From contig LR746269.1 of assembly GCA_902729315.2 (NCBI GenBank), forward strand, positions 2,030,501 through 2,094,500: DNA of 64,000 nt, given 5' to 3'. This stretch comes from Spirodela intermedia (Eukaryota; Streptophyta; Magnoliopsida; Alismatales; Araceae). The notes below the pieces were generated by a model. It ran no database searches. It was not told the DNA's origin and saw only the letters and a list, made by a program, of their open reading frames with translations. Made by a program: the position numbers and the translations under genes. Shown here one piece after another: positions 46,810-61,800 of the stretch (its first letter is position 1; every line of letters starts with the position of its first letter).

Positions 46810-49800
46810 ATGGAAGCCTCTCCGTATGGGGATCTACTGGAGAAGACACGCCTCCCCCAGCCCCTGCTTCAGCGGTCCGCCGTATCCGCCGTCTTCCGGA
46901 AGCTCCAGGCAGCGCCTCCCCAAAGAGGCTTCGAGTCCCGCCACGGTAGGGATGCGGTTTCTCTCTGCCTCAATTCGTCCTCTGTTGCTGTCGTCGACCA
47001 GGCAGTCCGGGAGCTGTGCTGCCTCGTCAATGCCGGGGATGTGAAGGTCGGGCCGGCGCTGGTGGAGCTTCAGTCGGCACTCGAGGGATGTGAGACACGC
47101 TTTGTCGGCCTTTTCGTCAAGGGGATCGGCTTCTTGTCCCGGTGCACGTTCCGGACAGACCCTTCGTATTGGCGCAGCCAAGCCCAGACTCTGGAACTAC
47201 ATCCCTTTGTGAAGGTCAGTCTCGGCGGCTTTCTTCTCTCATGCGTGCTCGTTCAGTGTTACTTTGCTCCAAGTTCTTCCTAATTTCACCCCATGTTTTC
47301 CGAGCAGATTCTTTCTTGTCGCCCTGAGGTTCAGGAAGAGCTCCTACGCCAAGTATTGTTGTTTATTGTGCATAACAGGTCTTCTGGAATGGAGGCGGTC
47401 TCTGAGTTCATAAGGCCTTTCTTGGTCTTTTCTATATTGATCGTTCAATCTTCGGTTCGGTCATTGACGTTCGCGAAGGATTTGGTTTCTGGCTTGGCAT
47501 CATTGTCTTGCTCGCTTCCGAATGAGGCTATCTTAATTATTAGGCTGCTCACTGGATGCCTCGAGTATTTCCCAAGCAGCAATGAAGAGGTAAACCCGTT
47601 ATTCAATAGGCTTCCATAGCTTAATGATGTCGAGCAACATCAAGAAAAATTTTAGAAAAAAACCCTGACAGCATGTCTAGGTTTCCCAGCCTCTGCGGAT
47701 TGTAGATTATGACAAGTTAGAATGCCTTTTTTCTGTGTTAATGGTTTCTTTCAGAAGATTTTACTGGTTTTGGTCATGCTGTCAGGTATCCGTGTTTCTT
47801 GTTTTCCATGATGCACTTTCATACTTCCCTGATATTATTAATTTTTCTACTTTTCTGCTTAGGAGTTCAGATGCCTCAAAAGCTCTGCTGAATATTTGGT
47901 GGATGCATTTGAGGTGGTCTTGAAGCAGATGGTTAAGACTGAAATGGTATTCTTTTGTTCCATTTTCGTATACTTGAATTGATTTAATTCTCTTGCTAAT
48001 TTTTTTATTACTTCTGAAATCGTGGCATTTATCTTCACATTACTTGTAAATTTTGAATCCTCATTCAAATTTTTGATGAGGTCGAATCATGATTATTGCT
48101 GGTTTCACTCACATGAACATGCAATCATGCATATGCGAATTTATTTAACTAGAAATTATAATGTAAATTTATTGGTATCCGGAAATAGAATTCTGGGTGA
48201 ACTTATCATATTGGTCTTTGTGAAAACTTTGCATCTGCTTCGAGTTGATTCTATATTTGGTTGTTCCTTAATTCCTTGGTCCTTTTGGACACTGGCATTG
48301 GCATGCCTGTTTTTACAACATTTCTAATAAATGTACGTTGTGTTGCTTTGTGTTTGATGCTTTGTGATCTCATGCTCCTAGCCTTCTATACTTATGAATT
48401 AACATAATGAATGACAAGCTTAAAAATGATAATAACTGATGATCATCGCACCATATGTTTTATATTCGTTTCAATGCTGAAAGGAAAGAAGAAAAATGTG
48501 TATTTGGTTTCTGTGATGATTAGGAATGTCTTATGCTGTTAGATATCTGTTGCAATAATAATGTTTTGCATACGCTAATGTACTTTAACCATTTAAACAG
48601 CCTATGACTGAAGCTCAGCTATGTCGTGTGGAGTTGCTGGAGACTCTTCTATCCATTTGCACTGATCTGCATAAGCCTTATAGGTGCATTACGATGGTGG
48701 AGTTATCAATGCGTTTACTGGTATCACAGAGGGAGCTCGCCTTGCCATATCTACCCGAGTTTTCTTCTGCTGCTGTCTCATTATCTGTACTTCTTAGTCA
48801 AGTGGAGTTTGAACATGAGCAACTTACGATTCTGAAATTCTTGATTTTCTTAAGGGAGTGGATAAGCGAAGGTTTCTTTTTCCCATTTCTCGCGTACTCC
48901 TTACTGAAAGTTTTTTATTTACACTGTCATTTTTTAGTTTGATTAAAATGCATATCATTGGTGACATGGGGATACCTTTTCAATGCTATCCGTCAGGACG
49001 CTCTTTAACAGAAGGTCACTACACGGTAAGGGAAAAAAAAATGATAATGAAAATAAAGTGAAAGATGAAATCTTCAAATGGCTTATATCTGTAGATGGGA
49101 TATGCCCTTTCATACCCTGCTCATGGTGAAGGAGAGATGAAATTTTTTGTAGTAAGAAATTCCGAGCCCTAGTGGGATATGAACTTGAAAATTAAAACGT
49201 AGATGCCTTGTACAGTAATAAATCATTTCATTACACATCATTCAATGACTAAAAAGGTTGCAGAAATCTTTCTTTCTCTTGTACCTAAATTATTCTCTCC
49301 TGACAGGTGATTTAATGTTTCTAAGTAGGCTTAAAATAGTTTTCTGTGATTTTTATTGCTTGTGCTTTGCATTTTCACTGATAGTTCAACCATACTTAGT
49401 GAACTCTCTGAGGAGGGTAGGTGTCACTGTTCTTTCCATTTCACTTATTATATCCTAGTTGGGTCCTTTTATACATGGCCTGAGTGCTATTGTCAAATAT
49501 CCTTTATGGTGGAAAAATCAAAGCCTATATTTTCAAGTAGATTGGTTCATGCATAAATACATTTATTCAAACACACGGACAAAATTGGGAAAGTGGATGT
49601 TAACAGATTACTTTTTAATCTCTCTCCTCCTATCATGATGTACAGCATTCTTTGGGCCAATAACAAAAGGTTAACCTGTCCTTGGATTAACTGAATTTGG
49701 CATTTATCACTGATCCATTTGCAACCAGAGGAAGAGCTGAAGTGGAAAAAGAAGAAACATGAGGTTGCTAGCTGCAATTGATGGAGGAAAAGACCAAACA

Positions 49801-52800
49801 TGTAGTTGCATACTTTTGCAGCAGAAAAGGTGAAAGAAAAAAAGAGTTACCTCAATCACATTGATGGCGAGTTCCTCTGTGTCCTCTCTCGTTTTCTTCT
49901 TGGACCATTCCACCGTGGTGCCACTTTGAAAACAATAAGGATCACGTATTTGTAAAAGCCTTTGAATATGATTATTATACACTTACACTAATTGAACTGA
50001 TTTGGTCTGAGCTGACTCAAATCTTGGAGTTCAGGTCTGGCCAAAGCCAAAGTCAGTCAAATCCGGACAAAACTTCAATAATAGAATTAGTCTATTAGTC
50101 AATGTGTTCCATTGCAACAACTATGTCTGGTTATATGAATGGGTAGGCATCTGGATGACTACTTCTAGTTTATTGCAACAATGGTGGAACCAGCTCTTGC
50201 AGGGAAGTGGGTAATATCTGGAAAAGTTTTAGAATAATCTTGGTCATATGATGACCTAATTTTTTATATAATGGGGATTCCGCTATCCTGCAATGGAGTC
50301 CTTATATATGGTACTTCCCACCATAGTATGTGATTGAGACGTTCATTAAAAAATCTCCTTTATATAGTATCTTCTCCTAGAAATATATCAGAACCGTAGG
50401 ACGCAAGGGATTGTTAGAAAAAAAATTCATTTTATTTATTACTCTCTTGGATCTGTGTTTTTTTCCACAATTTAGTTTGCGTATCAATGTATTGATTTCT
50501 TGTAGGCTACTTTATTTAGTGTTATCACGTGAAACTAAACACATTTTGTTTCATTTCCAGAGGTGGAAAATAATATCCCAGAATCTGCATTTTACACTCC
50601 CTTGGAACTTCTCCAAATATTTCCAGTTATCAATGTTCTATCATCTTCTTCTGAATCTGTCAAAGAAGCAGTTGTTTCCTTTCTTTCAAAATTTGAAGCC
50701 TACATGTTGAATTCACCTTCTGGACAGAGGAAATACCAAAGTACTAGATCTGTTTTCTCAACCAGATGCAAGCTCGGATATATTCTTATAAGGCTTTTGG
50801 AACATCTTTGGACTGAGGTCATTTATGATGTCATATGATACAACCATTTTTTCGTATGTGCGCTTTTCTGTTAACCAGTTATCATTGCTGATTCTTTATA
50901 GTAGGCTTTTTCCGTCACTGTTGTGTGCATGACCGCTCAGAGAGCAATGCAATGATCTTATGCCCTGTTTACTGGGCAAGTAAGAGCTGGTGCCATTACC
51001 AATATTTTCTGTGTTCCTCAATTGGATAAACTTTTAACTTTTTTGTTAAAGATTCTCATTTAATTCATAATACATTTATTAGGTCATTCAATTCCATGTG
51101 TAATGAAAATTTGGCGTACATCTATTAAAGTTGAACACCTATTCAAGTAAGAAAACAAATGCATTATCAATTAAGAATGAAATATTAAGAAAAAAAGGTG
51201 GAAAGCCTTTGTTCATAATTGACATGAGGAAAGACGTTTTGATTTGGAGGAACCTCAAAAACAGGGAGAAATAATGCTGATCGATGATGCATTGGTGCTA
51301 CTCTGTAGATGAGGGTAGCTGGCAAGGTGGATCATCTGGTCATCAAGATCGGATATGTGATTGGTGGATAGCTGTAAAATTTTTGAAGAAATTCCATTTC
51401 TGTTCCATTTATGTCATTATATGAATTTTTGTTAAAACTTCACTATGATACCCTGTTTGGTGCTATTAATGAGGACTTGTGCGTTGTCAGTAGATTCGCT
51501 CGCTCTTCTAGTAAGGTCAATGGCCCCATCTAGGCTTGTCTATGAAACCCTGACGATATTGGGGATGTTACATGTCCTAGATGCTAGATTGTAGTCTCAT
51601 AACTCCTATTAGTTCATGTCAATCTCATAACATTAGTGATCTCATAATAGATATATGGTTGCCATGGTTTTCTTCCATCATAGTTTTTGTACTGCATTGG
51701 TAGATGTAGAAGAGACAATTTCGGGGTCTTACACCAATTGTCATGACAGGTAAAGGGGAAATGAAAGTGTGATGTTAGGTCAATTGGAAATGGAAGTTAC
51801 TGATTTCTGATCATCCTTATGTTCACCTAATGGTAGGTATTGATGTGGTAGAGGTCCATGTGGCAGATCCATATGAATGGTGCTATGATATCTTACATGT
51901 GACATTGATTGAGCTATGTGGGTGAAAAAATTTAGGTCAATTTGTTAAATAGAATTTCTGGTAGAGGAGTTCCGTTGTGAGGAGGGGAATGTGCTTGAGC
52001 CTTTCAAGTATGTTACAACTTGAGAAAGATGACTTAAATAAACAAATCTATGGACCCTGGTATTTATACCAGAGCCTAGATGGACTTGGTGGGCAAGTTT
52101 GGTCCAGACTGCTGGATGGGGTGATCTGGCCTAGACTTACTAAAATATATAATCTAAAAGCCTCCATATATATCATATGCTCTAAGCTTGTTACGTAGAA
52201 ATTCTATCCTGTGACTATTCAAGGACTTGGTGAACATATTAGCTAGTCAATCTATACTGTTAACATTCACAGTAGTCGTAAGTTATGCCTAGAGCTTCTC
52301 TTTGACAAAGTGTCTATCAACTTCAATATATTTTGTCACCTCATGGACCACATGATTTGAGGCAATGGATCACTGCTTGGTCGTCACATTTGAGTTCCTT
52401 AGCACCTGGACAAGGTAAGCCAAGTTCTTCAAGAAGACGTTTGATCCATATAAGTTCACATATAGTGTGTACTATTGTCCTGTATTTTGATTCAACATTG
52501 CTTGGTATGATTCTTTCTACCATAATGATTACACTCAAGTCTTTGACAAACTATAGCATTTCTGCCTCCACCTCTCCCTCAATCTGCACAACCACCATGG
52601 TCATAACCACAAGAGGTCTTTGTGACAGACTGAGTAGGCATCAAGTTAGTGTTCTCTCCAGGTGTTGTAGTTTACACGCCCTGCTGGTCTAGAAAAGTTC
52701 GAGAGATATGGTGGTAGGTCACAGCTGGTGAGGGTAATTGAGCTCCATACAAAATTTGTCTATGAGCTCTATATTTTTCACGAAGACTATCAAGAAGCTT

Positions 52801-55800
52801 AAGAACGACCATCTGATCATGCTGCTTTTGCATCACCTGAGCATCACTGGAGATAGGAAGTAAGACATGAACGTCACACTAAGTTGGGTCACATTCTTCA
52901 AATAGAGATCGAGATGATCTCACGCAGCATTACAAAGATCGAGATGATCTGAAACCATTAATACTAGACTCCATGGAATTTCACAATAGACTAAGGAGGT
53001 TTGCATCTTGCTGCTCTCATTGCTCCAATTTGACAGTGTTAGAGGGTGCTTCATTCGTGAGGTGCTTGATCTTTTCTTGACTTTTGAAGTTGATCTCGAC
53101 GAATCTACTCCACTGTTTACGCTTTCTTCTCATTTGGTCTTTGAGCAGTGACGATATGGCTCTGCTGAATGTGGGATCGAAGAGATTTTGATTCATCACT
53201 TATATTGTGAAAATAATTAATATCAATCAGAGTTGACCATTGACTACTTACTGGTGTGGGACTCTTTTCTTGGACTGAGGAAGAAATGTCATCTGCTGAA
53301 CAACTCTAATGTTCAGGTGGAGAAAGATGGCGGATACTGCGGTGGTGTAGACCATGGTGCAGCAGACCACGGCAGATGGGAAGAAGGCGACACAGACAGT
53401 CTCCAGTCTCAGACGACACGAAACTGAACAGACCATGGTGGCACGAGGTGGAGACCCTGGTCTCAGACAGCACAGGGCGGAGATGTTAGTCACGGATGGC
53501 ATGGGACAGACTATGGCACAGCATGTAGTGCGAGACGTCATTGGCGAATCTTCGAACAAGGTAGGTGGATGAGAAAGAAGCTGCTGGCCCACAATAGAAG
53601 AGGTCGCCAATGAGGAAGAACCTTCTTCGATGACTAGGGTTTACATCTCGACAGCTCTGATACCATGTTACAACTTGAGAAAGATTAATCAAAGAAACCT
53701 AATCTACGGACTCTGATATTTATACCAGAGTTTAAACGTATTTAGGTGGGCTAGTTCGGCCCAGACTGCTAGATGGGGCGATCCGACCCAAACTCACTGA
53801 AAATACACAGTCTAACAAAGTACAAAAGTGAGAGAATATAACTAACTCCATTCTTCTTGGAGGAGGGTTGGATTGCCCATGCTACAAGAGATGTTCTAGT
53901 TTGACATGCATGTCATTACTTTAAGCCTGGTTCTAGTGCGTGGAGAACCTAGTTGCAGTATGGGACCAGAGGTATTGCCTTTAATATAAAAGATGATTTC
54001 GGATTGCCTTAAAACATGGCTTCATGCCAGGATATTCACATCGGATTTTATGTAACGACACCTTTTCAGGCAAGATCCGAAACCAGTTTTTCGTTTTTTT
54101 TTGCCACGTTCATTATGCCATTATGAGAAGCGGTCCCTTATTTTTAAAACCCATCTGGAGATTGTATGGCTGTGGTTGCCTATGAACACTACTATTACTA
54201 GTTAGAAAGTTTAAATTTGTGCACTCATGACCATAATTGTTCTACTGCAGGAAAACGATTCCTTTTGTAGTTCATGCTTTCTAGAATTTGCTTTCAAGGA
54301 TAGTTTGGAGGAGAGGCCCAATATAAAAGCACAGTGGTTATTGAAACTAAGAGACTACTGTTTATTAAGCGTTCAACAATCAAAACTCATCCCATCTTTC
54401 CATCCTCAGGACAGAATGTTCACAGGTTGAGTTCACTTTATCAGTTCACTACTACTTTTATAAATCTATTATACCTTGTTAATTTATTGATTAGTGCTCA
54501 CATCACATGAAAAAAACTTGAATCATTTTCAGGGATGTCTTTGTTACTAAGTGCTGTTGCTTCGATCTTCATCTTTCATCCCCAGCTTATGTCTTTGGCC
54601 GTTGATTCTTTGTCTTCTCTTGCTTCCATGGATCCGAAGTTCAGCATGACCTTATTACTTGGAATTTTGTTTTACCTTAAAATATTCAGCGCTTCAAGAG
54701 ATAACTCAGCAAAAAAATTGGTATGCAGTTAGCATTTTGCTGCTCTTTGGTTAAGTATTTCCATAGTTAATCTGTGATAACACATTTTTGGTGCATAAAT
54801 TCATTTGATTGCAGCTTAAAATTTTGGAAATGCTTCCACTGCTGGCCTCATCTTCTGCTATGGTACCACTGATTCTCCAGATTCTTATGCCAATGCTGCA
54901 GGAGGATGCAAAACCGTATGGCATCTATCTCACTCATTCTAATTATTTATCTGACTTCTCATTTGGTGTGTTCTGTGTTTTTGAATATCACCGAAACTTA
55001 AAGCCAATCTGGATCAGCATTGTTAAAATGTACGATGTCCCTTGGACCGTAGGAAGCTTTGGCTAAGCCTCGGTGTAAGCCTAAAAAGTTGAATAATTTC
55101 AGCATAGGTTTTTCAAAACAATTTAAAAGCTGGTCTGTTGCATCAACTCGATCATTAGTTTAAAAGAGATGAACATGAGAAATCCAACATTATTGTCCTG
55201 GAGTGCTTTTCGGTTGAAATTTTCATTGAGTTCATTTCTTGTGATGAATTACTATTCTAATTGATCGGTAGGTGTTCCATCTCTCTTGGAGACACCATGC
55301 ATGGGTAAATATATATTTTTTTCTTTCAAACTCATTTTGTGGCGCTAGTTGTGTAGAAAAATATCAAATACTAGAGGAAGTAGTCTTTTTTTCTTCCAGA
55401 AACATTAAAGAACTAAAACGGGATACCTGTGTCGAGTTATGGGTTTGAAAAAAGACGTGGGTTTCCTGAAGGATACTCTTATTTTATTGTTATTTAATAT
55501 GGATTTTGTGTGACAATCTAGTTGTGTCTAGTTATGAAGCTCATTTCATATAAGGGCCATTCGTTGCACAGTTTTGACTGGAATATCATGTGATGCCAAA
55601 TAAGCTTCAGGAGTGCCTGATTGGCGTGATTTGAGTGTTCTGGGTTGGGAAAAACCACTTTTAAGTGGGTGTTGGGGGAGAGAGATAGGGCTTGGAATAT
55701 GGATAAATCACCTTGTCCCTGCCACCTTTAGGACAAAGGAAACTCAGAAAGGTCTGATTGTCTGATCATACCAGGGAGGCAGGGGGTGCAACAGTACTTC

Positions 55801-58800
55801 GGGGGTCAATAAATCCATTGCAAGGTACTTAAAATTGACTGACACCCTTCCAGGTCAGTATCAATAGTATTCGGTCAATATGGTAGGGGGACAGTTCCCC
55901 AAAATCAGGTTTGTTTTGTGGGGCTTGTTCATCATGGACTTGGGTGATTTAGGGTTTGACTTATTCTGAAATCGTACAATTCAGGAAAATTTCTCTATAA
56001 ATCAACAGATTTCCAACTGTTCTGAACTGGTCCAGTTGGTCCAAGTGGCCAACCAGACAGTTTAAGAAAGCTTTGAATGGGTGAACCAGACACTAATCTG
56101 AAATTCGCTACAGTAGACACTAGATAAGAAGAAATTGAAGATGCGTTTTTTATTTTTTTACATTTTATTTTCTTTTCTTTACCTTGTGTGTAGTGTGCCA
56201 CTTTCATTTGAGCTGATAAATTTCGCAGTTCTCAATTGTTATTTGATCATCTGGAATTGATTTGTAGATCCGTTTCCTGTTCAGGTCCTTTTTTTCTCAT
56301 AATTTCAGTTTTGATAATGCATTTGATCCTAAGGTTCTGATGTATTTTTTATTTATCCTAAAGTGTGTTGAGAAATCTGGATGCATTGAGAACACTTACA
56401 TGGGAGGAGAAACTTCCTCTGTCACAGAGGACAGAGGGGAGGAACGGTGGAAACCGCCACTCTCCATTTACCTTTAACGTCCCTTAAATAGGGACGAACC
56501 CTACATACATCTTCCCATAATATGCTTAGTCCTTTACAATACTACCCCTTTACAATATAGCCCTCTACAATATCATTTCGATTTTGATAATGTATTTGAT
56601 CCGGATGTTCTGATATTATTTTTTATTTATTCCAGAGTGCTATACGCCATGGCTGTTCGTTTGCTATGTAAGACATGGATTGTTACAGATCGTGTTTTTG
56701 GAACCTTACAGGTAAGCCAAGCGATGTCGTTCTTGTTGTTTACTTAACAGCATCAGAAACTATTTGATTTATACGCACAGACACAAACAGAGCTAAACAT
56801 TTGTGATGGCTTGTAATGTCAAGATTCAACGATTAAAGTAATCTTTTGGCATCAATTTTTTCGTTTCAATGTCACTTGTATTTCTCCCAACTGGTTAACA
56901 TTAAGTCATTCTCTTGTTAGTTGACTATTGTGTACCAGAAATACTTGTTTTATTCGTCTTACTGATTAACTTCTTTCCAAATATTGAACCAAAAAAATAA
57001 AATTTCATGTGCGATTTCTTATCATTGAGGAAATATATCTAGTAAAACTTCACCTCTTTTTTCTTATAATAGTTCACCATTGATCTTAGTTGCAGAAATA
57101 GATATACTTAGGTTGAGCTCCTCACCTTGCTCAACAATGCTTACAAATGTTTTTATAAAAAGCCTTGTAGGCGAGCCCAGTTTATGATAAGTTTTCCATT
57201 TTCACATTGAAATGTTCTGGATCTAGCAATCTTGCCCAGCATGAACCAATCTTTCATATAGATGTCAAGTATTTGTAGACTTCTGGCTCTATGCCTGAGT
57301 TTGGAAGCAATCTTCTCTAATTTAACAGCTTTTCAGCCCTCCTGTTTAAACTCGTAAGGATTCAAAAGCTGTAACCCTTCTCCAGTCATGATGCTTGGGT
57401 TGTTTCCATTGTCCACTTTATGAGCTGCCCACAAGACATAATGTCTGTCCTCCGTTTTAGGAAGGTTTTTTCACTCCGGCTTGCTAGCTGATGACATGGC
57501 CTTGTTGTTTGACATCTTGACTTGAATCTCACCTCTAAGATCTAGAGCCACCTCTAAGATCTTTACCACTATTGGGAAATTGGATTTTTTGGGTGGTCAT
57601 GGATCATCTATTCTTTCTCCGAGCTTCCCCTACCTTCTGTTTGTAGAATCAAGGGGAAGTTGACTATAGCTAGGCGGCACTCCTACTTGGGTCTGAGTTA
57701 GCCAGTAAACCAAGGATTATATCGAAGATTAGTTAATAAACAAAAGATTAAAACAAAATTTAGCCAGGAAACAAAGGAAAGGCGGCACTCCTATCTTCAC
57801 CAGTATCAGCTAATAGTGGTGCCTATTCTAAGTAGGCTAAAACTAAAAGTTTACTGACTAACCTTTCATATAATCCTTTGTTAGCATGAGAGATAAGTGG
57901 GCTTTCTTATCACTTCTAATTGATTCACGTCAATTAGAGTCTCAATTGATTTATACTTGCTCGCTGATATCTCATGAAAGATCTAATGCATATTTTCCTT
58001 GACATATGTAAATACTTTTAGATCTTTCCGCTTGATACCAAGGGCTCGAGGTTATTTACATCTTTGATTTCAAATTTTTCAAGAAGTTTGGTCCTTACAT
58101 GTAATCTCCTTACTATCCTCACTGTTGAGTACTTTACAGTCAACATATGCAATTAAAATGCAATAATTTATTTCTTGCAACTTTGTAAATAAGGTATGAT
58201 TAAAATTGTTCTGCTTAAAGTCCAAGGTGAACAAGATTTTTCTGAACATATCAAATCAGACTCATGGTGATAGCTTAAACCTGCATAGAACTTTCTTTAG
58301 TTTCCACACGTTTCTTTTGTAATGTACTGTGGGTATTCATATAGATTTCCTATTAAAAGTCCTTATTTAAGAAAACATTTTAACATCAGGTTGGAGGAGA
58401 TTTCATTGGTTTAAGGCATTTTGTGATAAGTTTATCTTTACTAATTTAAGCTTCTACATAATGCAAAGGTTTCTTGGTAGACGAAGTTATAAGTTTATGT
58501 AGAGACTTTGCTACTAATATTGCCTATAATCTTCTTTCCTATTAGAGGTTTTAAGATTATGATATTCAGTTTCCTTTTAAAGGCTTTCACTGTTTCACCC
58601 ATTACGTGTAGTTATTTTGAATATTTTATGGCCCCTACAAAAGAGCTAGGAAGAGAGAAGGAAGCTTAAGTATACGTAAAAGTAGTACTAAACATATTGC
58701 ATTGCCAAATTGAAGCCTTTTAACACTACAACCATATTGAGTTTGAATCATTTTGCAGAAAATCTAAATAATGTGAGGAACTATCTCTAGTTTTCATTAG

Positions 58801-61800
58801 AAAATCTGTGTGGTTAAATAATAGTCATCAATAAGGTTTACAAAATATTTGCATCCATCCATAGAGGGTGAAAAAGGGTCCCCATACATTAGAATGGACA
58901 GCATAAAATAAACATACTTTTAGTGTAAGAAAAAGTGAGTAAAGTATAAAGTATAACAATGTTTAGATACTTATAAGACATAATATTCAAGGAAATTATG
59001 ACTTGTTTGACTAAAAATAGATGTATACCAAATATTTAGGGACATAAAGGTTCGGAATCTCATGAACCTTTTCTATTCATACTCCTTGATATTGACATCC
59101 ACTCTTCATGTTGGAACGAAAAGGTTTGGGATACCAATCATGGATTGATTGCACTAGTGTTTATGACTTCTGAATTGAGTGAATTGAGAAATATTGTCCT
59201 TACATTTCCTCATAAGTACCTACATCTCTTTTTGTCACTTTCTGTAAAATAGGATGTTGAATCCGCCACTAATTGAACCTAAAATCGCCGTTACAACAAC
59301 ACCATCATCCAGCTCTTGCGTAACATGTCTCCGGCAATCCTCATTCGAGTGTTTGAGGTTTTTCATTAATGTGGTTACTCTTACTCCTCTCCTTAATATG
59401 GAAGTGAAGTATTGTAAATCACACTTCATAATGATCCCAACGATTTTCATCACTCTTAGATGAAGATCAATCTCTTAAGTAGGAATTAAAGTTGATCTCG
59501 CTACTTCCAGATAACATTGTCAAAGATTTGTTCAAGGATATGTCACTAAGATTTTAGAACTTTTGACGGAAGAATTATTAAATTATTCAGCATTAATGGT
59601 GGCTTTTGAGAAAGAGACTATGTAAAACTCCTGTGATGATTCCAATAGAATATGCTTGCTTTTATCTTAGTAAACATAAATATCCTTGGATCAACTGATT
59701 TATACTTTATCCAGATATCATTTGGATCTTTGAACTGGCACTTTTCTGTCCTCAGATACTGCATATTTATTTGTTCTTATGCCCCACTCGCATCTCAGAA
59801 ATGTTAAGCGGGAATTGATTTTTCTTGATGATGAGACAGGGAGTTTTGGATCCAAAAGCATTTTCTATCTTTGCCACCCAGAGAGATATTTGCTTGAGCA
59901 TTGCTGCTTCCATACGAGATGTCTGCAGGCACAATCCTGATAGGGGTGTTGATCTCATTTTGTCTGTTTCGGTGGGGTAGCTTGATAACTCTAATTATTT
60001 ATTTTACATTTTAATTAGAGTTTTGCTAAAGGTTGTTCTTTCTGCATTCCCAGTCATGCATTGAAAGTAGAGATTCATCTGTCCAAGCTCTTGGTTTTGA
60101 AGCTATTTCTTACTTGTCTGAAGCTGATGTCATTGGTAATCCTTCTTGCCTTATTTTTCACCGTCCTTTTTTTCACTTTTTCTTGTCACCTAGAATTCTG
60201 GAGTAGTACGATACCCACCCTGAAAGAACATGTTTTTGTTGATGACGACAGTGTTTTTGCATGTCCATCTTACGAGCTTTCAGAATTCCTTCAGAATTAG
60301 CTGTGGTGGATTTATTGGCGTGTCTAATTTATTCTGTATTGCTTTCCGTTTATTAGACTTGATAACTCTTTAGATTGCCAAAATTACGAGCAAAGGAGGC
60401 TTCAAGTTCAATGTGAAGTTGTAAATGTCATGTCGTCTTTGTGGAATTCAATCAATATTAAAGGGGATATCGTCTTCTTCATAATGGGGTATCTTTATCG
60501 ACAATGATAATTTTAGGCCAAATGACACTAAAGGGGAGTCTGTTACCAACGTCGTCCTTGATGAGGCATTTACTAGTGTGTAACGCATTAAAGGACTGCC
60601 TAACTGTTAAAGTTCATTTGAAAGAATTAATATGAAATGTTTCATTGTTGATTGGTCACGAAAATAAAATTTCATTAATTCAGGCAAATATCTAGCGACG
60701 CATTCGTCTTGCCTTTGAGGTCTGAAAATATATTAAGGTAATGGATGGGAATTTCACCCTCCCTTCCTTTATAGATTATAAGTTTTGCCTCCATTCTTTG
60801 CTATTGTCGCCAGTACATCCTTGGAGGAGAATTCCAGTTCTGAAGAAGGAATTGTCTAGGTGTATTACATGTCTTAAAGATATCCACATAATGGTCATCG
60901 AATGATTTTTTTCTATATGTATAGATCATCATTTCGTATATGTTCGTTTCGTATGTATAGATCATGAGAGGAAATAATTGCATTGCATGAGAGTGTTTTG
61001 CTCTCCACGGCTAAGTTATCTATGAGCTTTGTGGCTATTCATTTGTGTTAAGTTACCAATCGTCACTCTAGTTATCTATATTTTCCCCTCAGATTTCTAT
61101 ACTGCATGGAGCATCATTGAGAAACATATGCTGGACTATTCTGAAGATCCTGTTGTTGCACTTGGGTAAGAAGAAACCTTTTTTATGGGTTTTCTAGTTT
61201 TAGCTCCCTCTTAATATCTCAAACTATCTATAACTTCCTTTTTTTTTCAATAATGCATGTCCATCAAAACATTCTAATTTTTAGATATTACCCCTTTGAT
61301 TAGTATCTATTAGTTTAAATAGGATTAATGCCTGGGTTAATTACTCATGTGAAAATGATCTGAGTACCCTCGATATCTCACTCGCATAAATTTGTGGCCT
61401 AAATTCACATGTGACCTCCTGTCTCCACACGAAAGTGGGTCCTTACCCGATCTGGCAGCCTTTTGTTGTGGTTTCCTCCCAGTACGTCCTCCCCATGCCC
61501 TTGTCCTCTAACTCACTGCCGTCTATTCCTCAATCTGGCTGCTCCCTCCGTCTGGGTCACTTTCTCCCTGGTTTCTCACTCTTTCCCTAGTTGTTCTCCC
61601 TTCTCTTGGATATTGGTACGATCCTCTGATGATAGGATCGAATCTGAGCAAGCAGTAGAGACAAAATACTTCGTATTGAACTCACGGACTCTCGCCAGCG
61701 ACGAGAGACAAAGCAATGGGAAGGACGACCTTCCTGGGCACAGAGACGAAAGAGAGAGAAGAAGAGTAAAGTAGGGAACAATTTCGAGAGGGTTCCCCGC

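Noticed and set aside
47705-47790. Extra 31 nt exon between RST1 exons 2 and 3
   Set aside because: It has plausible splice borders (ttcag...cag|gtatcc), but including it shifts the frame away from the helical [20 protein letters not shown] segment.
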